Assembly: GCF_030814835.1 (NCBI RefSeq)
Contig: NZ_JAUSVS010000002.1
Coordinates: forward strand, 434,001 to 498,000
Source of the DNA: Caulobacter ginsengisoli
GTDB taxonomy: Bacteria; Pseudomonadota; Alphaproteobacteria; Caulobacterales; Caulobacteraceae
Length of the DNA stretch: 64,000 nucleotides
Direction of reading: 5' to 3'
Below the pieces are notes generated by a model. That model saw only the letters and a program-made list of their open reading frames with translations. It was not told where the DNA came from and ran no database searches. The translations under genes were made by a program, and so were the position numbers. The number at the start of each line of letters is the position of its first letter. The stretch's first letter is position 1. Positions 35,494-43,198 of the stretch are shown here, one piece after another.

Positions 35494-36692
35494 CCCTGGC
35501 CATGTTCCGGGTGATGGCGCTGGAGCTCTGGCGCGATCGCGGCGCCTTGGTGATGACCTTCCTGCTGCCGCCGCTGGTCTTCCTGATCTTCTCCACGGTG
35601 TTCGCCGGCACCACCGGCGAGGACATCAAGCTCAAGCTCTCCGTGGCCGACCAGGTCCACAGCCCCGACTCCATCCGCCTGGTGAAGGCGCTGATGGCCG
35701 ATCCGGACCTGCGGGCCGAACCCGCGCGGCCCGACACCGGCGAGGCGGTCCGCAAGCGGGTCAAGGCCGGTCACGCCGATTCCGGCCTGATCATCACCGC
35801 CGATCCCAAGGCCGCCGGCCCGGCCCTGCTGGTCGTGGCCGATCCCAGCCGGGCGGTGGCCGCCCCGCTGACCCAGGCGCGGGTGCAGGCGGCCATGGCC
35901 CGGGCCATGCCTGAAGTGCTGCTCAGCCGCCAGATCGACGAGACCACCGAAGCCATCGGCGGCCTGACCAAGGGCCAAAAGGACTATTCGGAAGAAGCGC
36001 TCTCCACCGTCGCGGCCCAGGCCGGCGACAAGGACGCCTTCAAGGGCAGGGGCCTGTTCGATCGCGAGGACATCGCCGGGGCCAAGAAGGGCGGCGGCAC
36101 CATCGCCTACTATGCCGGGGCGGTGACCATCCTGTTCGCACTGTTCTCGGCCATGAACGGGGCCCTGTCGCTGATCGAGGAACGGCGCAGCGGCATCGCC
36201 GACCGCATCCTGGCCGGACCGGCCGGGCTGGGGCCGGTGGTCAGGGGCAAGTTCCTGTTCCTGATGGGCCAGACGGTGATCCAGGCCATCGCCATCTTCG
36301 CCACCGCCCAGTTGGTCTACGACGTGCCGGTTCTCGAGCACCTGTTCCCCTGGCTGGTCACCACCCTGGCCGCCGCTGTCTGCGCCGGCGGCCTGGCGCT
36401 GGGGGTGGTGTCGTTCTGCAAGACCCGCGACCAAGCCCAGATGCTGTCGACCTTCATCATCCTGATCCTGGCGGCCATCGGCGGCTCTATGGTGCCCCGC
36501 TTCCTGATGCCGCCCTGGCTGCAGACCGTCGGCTGGTTCACCCCGCACGCCTGGGCCATCGAGGCCTATCAGGGGATCCTGTGGCGCGACGCCGGGATCG
36601 GGTTGCTCTACCGGCCCTGGATCGTACTCACCGCCATCGGCCTGGCCGGACTGGGGGCGGCGCTGTTCGTCGCCCGGCGGGTGCGAGCCTGA
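35490..36692 (+). CDS. ABC-2 type transporter permease
   Basis: 400 residues. Layout of the ABC-2 exporter with a large extracytoplasmic domain: one N-terminal helix (about residues 18-36), about 170 soluble residues, then five to six helices from about 205 to the end, with IEERRSGIADRILAGP marking the coupling helix. It starts in an ATGA overlap with the ATPase gene, so the two form one exporter in the inner membrane. crtZ follows after 50 bp. Confidence 0.92.
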   Translation: MTLAMFRVMALELWRDRGALVMTFLLPPLVFLIFSTVFAGTTGEDIKLKLSVADQVHSPDSIRLVKALMADPDLRAEPARPDTGEAVRKRVKAGHADSGLIITADPKAAGPALLVVADPSRAVAAPLTQARVQAAMARAMPEVLLSRQIDETTEAIGGLTKGQKDYSEEALSTVAAQAGDKDAFKGRGLFDREDIAGAKKGGGTIAYYAGAVTILFALFSAMNGALSLIEERRSGIADRILAGPAGLGPVVRGKFLFLMGQTVIQAIAIFATAQLVYDVPVLEHLFPWLVTTLAAAVCAGGLALGVVSFCKTRDQAQMLSTFIILILAAIGGSMVPRFLMPPWLQTVGWFTPHAWAIEAYQGILWRDAGIGLLYRPWIVLTAIGLAGLGAALFVARRVRA

Positions 36693-36742
36693 TTTGTCCG
36701 CGATCAATTCACCTGGCCCGCTCTGAGGGCTAGACTGGGCTC

Positions 36743-37228
36743 ATGCTGACCCTGCTCCTCGACCTGGCGCTCTTCCTGGCCGCCTTCGCCTTCATGGAAG
36801 GCTTTGCCTGGGTCACGCATCGCTATGTGATGCACGGCTTCGGCTGGGTCTGGCACAAAAGCCACCACGAGCCGCGCACCGGCTTGTTCGAGCTCAACGA
36901 CCTCTTCGCCGTGGTCTTCGCCGCCCCGGCCATCGTGGCCATCTATTTCGGGGTGCATGGCATTCCCTGGCTGCTGCCCATCGGCCTGGGGATCACAGCC
37001 TATGGCGCGGTCTACTTCACCTTCCACGACGGCCTGGTCCACCGCCGCTATCCCTTCCCCAAGGCCCGCTCGGCCTACTGGAAGCGGCTGGTGCAGGCGC
37101 ACCGCTTCCACCACGCCGTGGCGACCAAGGAAGGCTGTGTCTCGTTCGGCTTCCTCTACGCGCCGCCGGTGCGCGAGCTGAAGGCCAAGCTGCAGGCGAA
37201 GGGTGTCGATGTGAGCGCGGCCTCATAG
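36743..37228 (+). CDS. crtZ: Beta-carotene hydroxylase
   Basis: 161 residues of the membrane fatty-acid-hydroxylase superfamily. Four His boxes that bind the diiron centre are visible: HRYVMH, HKSHHE, HDGLVHRR and HRFHH. Hydrophobic segments lie at about residues 2-22, 50-66 and 70-90. It adds hydroxyls at C3 of the beta-ionone rings, converting beta-carotene to zeaxanthin via cryptoxanthin. Last gene of the plus-strand crt arm. Its 3' end overlaps the convergent hydroxylase gene by 73 bp. Confidence 0.93.
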   Translation: MLTLLLDLALFLAAFAFMEGFAWVTHRYVMHGFGWVWHKSHHEPRTGLFELNDLFAVVFAAPAIVAIYFGVHGIPWLLPIGLGITAYGAVYFTFHDGLVHRRYPFPKARSAYWKRLVQAHRFHHAVATKEGCVSFGFLYAPPVRELKAKLQAKGVDVSAAS

Positions 37229-38583
37229 GCGGCGGTTAGACCGGCCGCTTCGCCGGCGCCGAACACATAGCGGTCGGGCCGCACCAGCACCGCCTCATGT
37301 CCGCAGAGCAGAGCGTCCAGGTTCGGGTGATCGCCACGGCGGATCAGCCAGGGACCGGGCCCGGCCGTGTCGTCGAAGCGGCCGAACTGCGGGAACATCC
37401 GTCTGGCCATAGCGTCGTCCGGGCGGAACAGGCCCGGTCCCTGCGCAGGCGTCGGCTGCGGCACTGGGTTCTTGCCGGCGGCGCGCTGGGCCAGCATGCC
37501 GGCGTCGCGGGCGGCGACCATGACCGGGTCGGTGGCGCAGACGACCTGGCCCATGGCGATGGCAGTCTGGATCATGGCGCGGACGTGGGGTTCGCGTTCG
37601 GTCTGATAGGTATCGAGCAGGGCCTCGGAGGCCTGGCCGTCCAGCACCAGCTTGAGCTTCCAGGCCAGGTTGGCGGCGTCGTGCAGGCCTGAGCACATGC
37701 CCTGGCCCAGGAAGGGCGGCATCTGGTGAGCCGAGTCGCCGGCCAGCAGCACCCGACCTTTGCGCCACTGATAGGCCAACAGGCCGTGGAAGCGATAGAC
37801 GGCGCGGCGGTCGATCTCGACGGCGCCTTCGGGAACCCAGGGCTTCAGCAGCTCGGCGATGCGGCTGTCGGTGAGGAAGTCGGCGGGGTCCTCGCCCGGG
37901 CGGATCATGAATTCCCAGCGGCGGCGGCCGGGGCCCATCAGCACGCAGGTGGTGGGGCGGGCGGGGTCGCAGATCTGCAGGTTGATGTCGGGCAGGCCCG
38001 AGGCGTCGCGCTCGATGGCGTCGATGACCAGCCAGGGCTCGTCGAAACCGAAGTCCTCCAGTTCAATCCCCAGCGCCTTGCGCACCGGGCTGGAGGCGCC
38101 GTCGCAGCCGACGATGCAGCGGGCCTCGACGCGGAAGGGCTCGTCAGCCTGACAGTAGAGGGCGACGGTCTCGGATTCAAAGCCTTCGAAGCTGGTTCCG
38201 ATCAGCAGCCGGGCCGTCGGCTCGCGGGCCAGCCGCTCGCGCAGGGCCCGCTCCAGGTCGGGCTGGTTGAACATCCAGCTGGCCGCCCAGCCGCCGGGGG
38301 CGTTTGCCGGCATGTCGTAGCGCAGCAGCACCTGGCCGGCGGCGTTGCGAAACTCGTAGGCGCCGGCTGGCCGGGCGGCCTTCTGGGCGGCGTCGGCCAG
38401 CCCCAGTTCCTGCCAGAGCCGCATGATCTCGTGGTCGAAATGGGCGGCGCGGGGCAGGGGATAGACCTCGATGTCCCGCTCCACGACGATGACGCTCACA
38501 CCGTCGCGGGCCAGCAGGTTGGCCAGGGTCACGCCGACAGGGCCGCCGCCGACGATGAGGACGTCGCAGGTTTCGGTTCGCAT
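37156..38583 (-). CDS. FAD-dependent aromatic-ring hydroxylase (MhpA-like)
   Basis: 475 residues from ATG 38583. The class A flavin monooxygenase pattern is present: GGGPVGVTLANLLARDGVSV near the start, the DGASSPVRKALGI motif at about residues 158-170, and GRVLLAGDSAHQMPPFLGQGMCSGLHDA at about 277-304. It uses NAD(P)H and oxygen to hydroxylate a phenolic substrate, as in 3-(3-hydroxyphenyl)propionate breakdown. It lies 1 bp after an FAH-family gene and downstream of an extradiol dioxygenase: the three form a ring-hydroxylation and meta-cleavage module. Confidence 0.92.
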   Translation of the reverse strand: MRTETCDVLIVGGGPVGVTLANLLARDGVSVIVVERDIEVYPLPRAAHFDHEIMRLWQELGLADAAQKAARPAGAYEFRNAAGQVLLRYDMPANAPGGWAASWMFNQPDLERALRERLAREPTARLLIGTSFEGFESETVALYCQADEPFRVEARCIVGCDGASSPVRKALGIELEDFGFDEPWLVIDAIERDASGLPDINLQICDPARPTTCVLMGPGRRRWEFMIRPGEDPADFLTDSRIAELLKPWVPEGAVEIDRRAVYRFHGLLAYQWRKGRVLLAGDSAHQMPPFLGQGMCSGLHDAANLAWKLKLVLDGQASEALLDTYQTEREPHVRAMIQTAIAMGQVVCATDPVMVAARDAGMLAQRAAGKNPVPQPTPAQGPGLFRPDDAMARRMFPQFGRFDDTAGPGPWLIRRGDHPNLDALLCGHEAVLVRPDRYVFGAGEAAGLTAAYEAALTSTPFACSLAFSSRTGGA

Positions 38584-38584
38584 A

Positions 38585-39412
38585 TCAGGCCTGGCAGGTT
38601 GCTTCGATGGCGCCCAGGCCCTCGATCTCGCAGCGGACGACATCGCCGGCCTTGAGGAACTGGCGCGGGTTCATCGCCGCCCCGACCCCACCGGGCGTGC
38701 CGGTGAAGATCAGGTCCCCGGGCTCCAGGGTCATGGCGAAGGAGAGATGCTCGATCTGCTCCCACACATTGAAGACCAGATGGCGGGTGTTGGAGGCCTG
38801 CCGGCGCTCGCCGTTGACGTCGCAGGTCAGCTCCAGCGCGTGCGGGTCGGCCACCTCGTCGGCGGTGACGATCCAGGGGCCGAAGGGGGCGTGGGTGTCG
38901 AAGGACTTGCCCAGCATCCACTGCGGGGTGCGGTGCTGCCACATCCGCTCGGTCATGTCGTTGCCGACGCACCAGCCGAACACGGCGGCGGGGGCGTCGT
39001 CCTTGCCGATATGCCGGCCACCGGCGCCGATGACGGCGACCAGCTCGACCTCGTAGTCGCAGAAGGCCGTCGGGACCTCGATGGGGTCGAAAGGGCCGTT
39101 GACCGCCGTCGTGTGCTTGCAGAACCAGACCTGGTTGGCCGGAGTCTCGACGCCGCTTTCGGCGATGTGGTCGGCATAGTTGAGGCCGATGGCCAGGATC
39201 TTGCCGGGCCTGGCGATGGGGGCGTGCAGGCGGACCTCGGCGAGCAGCAGGCCCTCGCCCCTGGCCATCTGCTCAGCCCTGGGCTTGAGGTCATCCCAGC
39301 GCTTGATGAGGTCCATCATGTCGGCGGCCAGGCCATCGAGCGGGACCACCGTGTCGCCGACGACGGCGCCCAGGCGCGGCGCGCCGCCGGTCGAGAAGGT
39401 TGCGAGCTTCAT
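38585..39412 (-). CDS. Fumarylacetoacetate hydrolase family protein
   Basis: 275 residues from ATG 39412. The FAH fold is seen with ILAIGLNYADHIAESG, metal ligands in CDYEVELVAVIG (the E-x-E pair), GWCVGNDMTERMWQ and the ending IFTGTPGGVGAAM. Members hydrolyse C-C bonds of beta-diketones or act as acylpyruvase, hydratase or decarboxylase. Between a dioxygenase and a hydroxylase it most likely processes the meta-cleavage product. It is 11 bp after the dioxygenase stop and 1 bp before the hydroxylase start. Confidence 0.92.
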   Translation of the reverse strand: MKLATFSTGGAPRLGAVVGDTVVPLDGLAADMMDLIKRWDDLKPRAEQMARGEGLLLAEVRLHAPIARPGKILAIGLNYADHIAESGVETPANQVWFCKHTTAVNGPFDPIEVPTAFCDYEVELVAVIGAGGRHIGKDDAPAAVFGWCVGNDMTERMWQHRTPQWMLGKSFDTHAPFGPWIVTADEVADPHALELTCDVNGERRQASNTRHLVFNVWEQIEHLSFAMTLEPGDLIFTGTPGGVGAAMNPRQFLKAGDVVRCEIEGLGAIEATCQA

Positions 39413-39423
39413 GGGATGTCCGA

Positions 39424-40350
39424 TCAGGCCATGGTGGGCGGGGCCATCGGGCCCCATTGCACGCCGAGCAGCTCGGCCATCCCGGTGACGTTCGAGCCGT
39501 CGGCGGCGGTGAACAGGTCGCCGTCGGTCCAGTGTTCCAGGGTGTGGCCCCAGGGGTCGCGCCAGTAGTCGAAGACCTGGCTGCCCAGGATATGGCGGCC
39601 CACCCCCCACTCCTGATGCGCCCCGGCGGCCTTGAGGCGGGCATGGCCGCGCATCAGGTCGTCGAGGTCCGCCACCTCGAAGGCGGCATGGTTGAAGCCC
39701 GGGCCCTTGGGACTCTGGACCAGGAACAGGGTGTGGTGGTCGGTGGGGGTCTCGCCCCGGTCGCAGCGCAGGAAAGCGCCGACCGAGAAGTCGGGGCTGA
39801 GCGCGATCTCGTCGGAGGTGATGAAGCCGAAGCGGTCCTTGTACCAGGCCTCGGAGGCGCGGAAGTTGGAGACGTTCAGGACCGCGTGGCCCAGCCGGAC
39901 CACCTGGGACGGGCCGGCCTCGACACGCCGTGTGGCGCGCAGGCGGGCCTTTTCATTGGCGCGGTTCCAGGGCGCGGGGTCGGCCGGCGCGACGGCCGCG
40001 CGGGGCGACTGGCCGGCGACCACCTCGATGCTGAAGCCGTCGGGGTCCTTCAGGCGGACGACGAAGCCGCCGCCCGGCGCCGCGAAGGGCTCGACCGCCG
40101 CGCCCTCGGCCCTGGCCAGGGTCTCGAGGTCGGCCAGGCTTTCGGCGCGCAGACCCAGAGCCGCGAAACCGGGCTCGCCGATTTCGGTCGCGTGGACGAA
40201 GGGCGCCGGGCCGCTCCCGGCGGCGTAGAGGACGCCGTCCTCGCCGTCGAAGGGCGTCAGGCCAAACTCGGTCAGGAAGGTCCGCATCGCGGCCAGGTCC
40301 GGGGCGCGGAAGCGGACGTGGGCGACGTCCTCGATTCTGATGATGCTCAT
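39424..40350 (-). CDS. Extradiol ring-cleavage dioxygenase (VOC type)
   Basis: 308 residues with two VOC domains, as in catechol 2,3-dioxygenases of the BphC type. Iron ligands in the C-terminal domain are His in LGHAVLNV, His in GPGFNHAAFEV and Glu in WGHTLEHW. The N-terminal domain (IRIEDVAHVRFRAPD...) is the non-catalytic copy. It opens a catechol ring beside a hydroxyl group. First gene of the three-gene catabolic operon, ending 11 bp before the FAH gene, with a TetR gene just upstream. Confidence 0.9.
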   Translation of the reverse strand: MSIIRIEDVAHVRFRAPDLAAMRTFLTEFGLTPFDGEDGVLYAAGSGPAPFVHATEIGEPGFAALGLRAESLADLETLARAEGAAVEPFAAPGGGFVVRLKDPDGFSIEVVAGQSPRAAVAPADPAPWNRANEKARLRATRRVEAGPSQVVRLGHAVLNVSNFRASEAWYKDRFGFITSDEIALSPDFSVGAFLRCDRGETPTDHHTLFLVQSPKGPGFNHAAFEVADLDDLMRGHARLKAAGAHQEWGVGRHILGSQVFDYWRDPWGHTLEHWTDGDLFTAADGSNVTGMAELLGVQWGPMAPPTMA

Positions 40351-40361
40351 GGGGGGCTTTC

Positions 40362-40985
40362 TCAAACGTCGTGGATGGCGGCGCGGGCCAGGGCCTGGGC
40401 TTCGTCGAACGGCACGCCCAGCCCGCGCAGCTGGCCGGCCAGCAGCGGCACGATAGCGATCCAGGCCTCGTCGGTCGGGTGTTCCAGCACGTGGATCAGC
40501 CCGACCTGGACCACGCCCATGACCAGCAGCAGGGCCGACTGCAGCGGCAGGCCGGAGAAGCGGCCGGCGGCCAGGCCGGCTTCCAGGTCGGAGCGGACGC
40601 CGCGGTTCAGCGGCAGGTCGGGCAGGGTGGCGCCGGCCAGCAGGCGCAGCATGGCCTTGGCCCGCTGTGGCTGCTCATGGGCGTAGCGGACATAGACGGC
40701 GAAGGCCCGGGCCATGCGGATGGCCGGGTCGGCGATGTCGCGATTGGTGGCGTCGACCAGGGCCTCGACCTCGGCGCGGATGACGGCGGCGATCTCGCGC
40801 GCCAGATCATCTTTGTCGGTGAAGTGATTGTAAAAGCTGCCCTTGGCGACTTCGGCGGTCCCGACGATGTCGTCGACGCTGACCGCATCGACCGAGCGGG
40901 CGGCGAACAGGCTCTGCCCAGCCTGCAGCAGAGCGGTGCGGGTGCGGACGCGGCGGCGGTCCACGGCGGATTCTGATCTGACCAT
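40362..40985 (-). CDS. TetR-family regulator of the aromatic module
   Basis: 207 residues. DNA-binding domain at about residues 12-60, with ALLQAGQSLFAARSVDAVSVDDIVGTAEVAKGSFYNHFTDKDDL. The helical C-terminus is variable. It lies 11 bp upstream of the dioxygenase on the same strand and is divergent from an MFS transporter. The inverted repeat TGACCA-N21-TGGTCA spans its start codon and the intergenic region. It probably represses the catabolic genes and the transporter until an aromatic ligand is present. Confidence 0.9.
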   Translation of the reverse strand: MVRSESAVDRRRVRTRTALLQAGQSLFAARSVDAVSVDDIVGTAEVAKGSFYNHFTDKDDLAREIAAVIRAEVEALVDATNRDIADPAIRMARAFAVYVRYAHEQPQRAKAMLRLLAGATLPDLPLNRGVRSDLEAGLAAGRFSGLPLQSALLLVMGVVQVGLIHVLEHPTDEAWIAIVPLLAGQLRGLGVPFDEAQALARAAIHDV

Positions 40986-41011
40986 TCAGTCATTATTGGA
41001 CGGATTGGTCA
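40979..41011. promoter_or_regulatory. Inverted repeat at the TetR/MFS divergent start region
   Basis: TGACCA at 40979-40984 and TGGTCA at 41006-41011, 21 bp apart, with the left arm covering the TetR start codon. The interior contains a direct repeat, ATTGG-ACGG-ATTGG. It is a candidate operator for the TetR protein. The large spacing makes this less certain than the 19.7-kb site. Confidence 0.4.
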
Positions 41012-41057
41012 GAAATGCAAGATGGCTAAATCCGTGTCTCCAACGAAAGCTGGGACC

Positions 41058-42266
41058 ATGAGCGAGAATCAACCCGTGCTCGGGCGGGACTTCAACTGGC
41101 TATGGGCGGCCTTCGCGGTCAGCACCTTCGGCTCGTCAATCGCCTTCGACGCCCTGCCGCTGATCGCCATCCTGGCGCTGCATGCGGGACCGGCGGCGGT
41201 GTCGGCCCTGGCGGCGGTGGGCCTGGCGGTCGGCGCGCTTGTGGCGATTCCCATGGGGCCCTGGGTCGAGTTCCATCGCAAGCGACCGGCCATGATCGCC
41301 ATGGACCTGATCCGCTTCGCCGCCGTGGCCAGCATTCCAGCCGCCTTCGCGCTCGGCCGCCTGGGCTATGTGCAGCTGCTGGTGGTGGCGGTGATCGTCG
41401 GGGCCGGACGGATCGTCTACCGGGCGGCCAGTGGCGCCTATCTGAAGGCTATCGTGCCGCCGGCCGGGCTGGTGGTCGCCAACGGCCGGCTGGAGTCCGT
41501 GACATGGATGTCCCTGCTGGTCGGACCACCGCTGGGCGGGGTGGCGATCGGCCTGTTTGGGCCGGTGGTGACGACCATCGCCGACGCGGTCAGCTATCTG
41601 CTCTCGGCGGCCGGGATCGCCGCCATCGGCGGGCGGGAGGCGCCGCCACCCGTCAAGGCCGAGGCTTTCCGGCTCGCCGATCTGGCCGAGGGCTGGCGCG
41701 CCATCCTGGCCAGCCCCGCGCTGGCGCCGCTGTTCTTCAACAGCGTTCTGGTCGCCGGCCTGATCATGGCGACCGCGCCGCTTCTGGCGGTGCTGATGCT
41801 GGGACCGCTGGGGTTCAAGCCCTGGCAGTATGGGCTGGTGCTGGGGCTGCCCTGCCTGGGCGGGGTGATCGGCTCGCGCCTGGCCCGGCCGCTGGCGGCG
41901 CGCTTTGGAGAGTTCTGGGTTCTACAGGTGTTCGGCGTCCTGCGGGCCTGCTGGTCGGTGGGCCTGGTGTTCGTCGGCCCCGGAACCGCCGGCCTGGCGC
42001 TGGTGATCCTTGTCGAGTTCGGCCTGATCGGCTGCATGGGGGTGTTCAATCCGGTGTTCGCCGCCTGGCGGCTCAACCATTCCCCCGAGGGCAAGGCGGC
42101 CCGCGTGCTGTCGGCCTGGAACATCACCAGCAACCTGACCATCGCGGCGCTGACCGCGCTCTGGGGTCTGCTGGCCGCGGCGACCAGCCCAAGGATCGCC
42201 ATCGGCCTGGCCGGCGCCCTGATGCTTCTGACCCCGCTGCTGCTGCCCCGGCGGGACGAGCGCTAG
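41058..42266 (+). CDS. MFS transporter
   Basis: 402 residues from ATG 41058; an in-frame ATG at 41022 would add 12 residues. About ten to twelve transmembrane helices, with WLWAAFAVSTFGSSIAFDALPLIAIL at helix 1 and the loop 2-3 region PWVEFHRKRPAMIAMDL, like the DHA3/enterobactin-exporter-type MFS proteins. It may export a toxic intermediate or antibiotic. It is divergent from the TetR gene and so probably under its control. It converges on crtB with a 4-bp overlap. Confidence 0.9.
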   Translation: MSENQPVLGRDFNWLWAAFAVSTFGSSIAFDALPLIAILALHAGPAAVSALAAVGLAVGALVAIPMGPWVEFHRKRPAMIAMDLIRFAAVASIPAAFALGRLGYVQLLVVAVIVGAGRIVYRAASGAYLKAIVPPAGLVVANGRLESVTWMSLLVGPPLGGVAIGLFGPVVTTIADAVSYLLSAAGIAAIGGREAPPPVKAEAFRLADLAEGWRAILASPALAPLFFNSVLVAGLIMATAPLLAVLMLGPLGFKPWQYGLVLGLPCLGGVIGSRLARPLAARFGEFWVLQVFGVLRACWSVGLVFVGPGTAGLALVILVEFGLIGCMGVFNPVFAAWRLNHSPEGKAARVLSAWNITSNLTIAALTALWGLLAAATSPRIAIGLAGALMLLTPLLLPRRDER

Positions 42267-43198
42267 ATCTTCGACCACATGTCGCCCCGGGGCGGCTTGT
42301 TGCGGCGGCGGTCCAGCACCGCGCCCCGCAGGGCCAGCAGCCCGCCCTGGGCCGCCAGCAGCGCCTTCTGGCGGCCGCTGGTCGACACCCGCTGGTCCCA
42401 GGCCTGCGCGCTACGCTTGACGACCTCGATGCCGATCTGGCGATAGACGCCCCGCGCCGCCGCCACGGCCCAGGCCGAGCGGAAGGGCAGGGCCGCCAGC
42501 CCCCAGCGGGCCGAGGCGTAGTAGGGCTCGGCAGCCTCGACCAGCCGCCAGGCCAGGCCCGCCAGCGCCGGGCGGTATTTCGGGTCGGCGACCTTGTCTT
42601 CCGGGATGCCGGCCCGCTCCAGCCACTGGGCGGGCAGGTAGACCCGGCCGTTCTGGGCGTCCTCGACGATGTCGCGCGCGATATTGGTCAGCTGGAAGGC
42701 CAGGCCCAGGTCCTGGGCGCGGCGCAGGACACCGAGGCTGTTGGGGCTGACCCCCATGACGATGGCCATCATCACCCCGACGACGCCGGCCACGTGCCAG
42801 CAGTAGTCGAGGGTATCCTCCAGCGTCTCGTAGCGGCGGCCGGCGACGTCCATGGCGAAGCCGTCGATCAGGTCGATGGCGTAGGCCTCGGGAATGCGTC
42901 GGCGCAGGGCCACGGCCTGGAAGGCGGCGAAGGCCGGGTCGGTCTGCGGCTCCCCGGCCAGGGCCGAGCGGGTCTTGGCGTAAAGCTCGGCCAGCCGCGC
43001 CTGCACCTCGGCGGGCGACAGCGTTACCCGGTCATGGCCCAGCTCCTGGCCGTCGATGACGTCGTCGCAGTGGCGGCACCAGGCGTAGAGCATCTCCGCA
43101 TCGGCCCGGGTCTTCGGATCGAACAGGGCGGCGGCGGCGGCGAAGCTCTGCGAGCCCTTCTGGATGGTCTCGCGGCTGGTGGCGGCAAGGTCGGTCAC
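42263..43198 (-). CDS. crtB: Phytoene synthase
   Basis: 311 residues from a GTG that overlaps the crtI stop (GTGA). Squalene/phytoene synthase family: the first Asp-rich motif in AWCRHCDDVIDGQ (about residues 40-52) and the second in NIARDIVEDAQNGRVYLP. It condenses two geranylgeranyl diphosphates to phytoene at the membrane. Last gene of the minus-strand crtY-crtI-crtB operon. Confidence 0.95.
   Translation of the reverse strand: MTDLAATSRETIQKGSQSFAAAAALFDPKTRADAEMLYAWCRHCDDVIDGQELGHDRVTLSPAEVQARLAELYAKTRSALAGEPQTDPAFAAFQAVALRRRIPEAYAIDLIDGFAMDVAGRRYETLEDTLDYCWHVAGVVGVMMAIVMGVSPNSLGVLRRAQDLGLAFQLTNIARDIVEDAQNGRVYLPAQWLERAGIPEDKVADPKYRPALAGLAWRLVEAAEPYYASARWGLAALPFRSAWAVAAARGVYRQIGIEVVKRSAQAWDQRVSTSGRQKALLAAQGGLLALRGAVLDRRRNKPPRGDMWSKI

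Noticed and set aside
37229..42262. Aromatic module as a recent mobile element
   Set aside because: No transposase, integrase, terminal repeats or composition break are visible. The interruption of the crt genes is kept as a finding, not as a mobile element.
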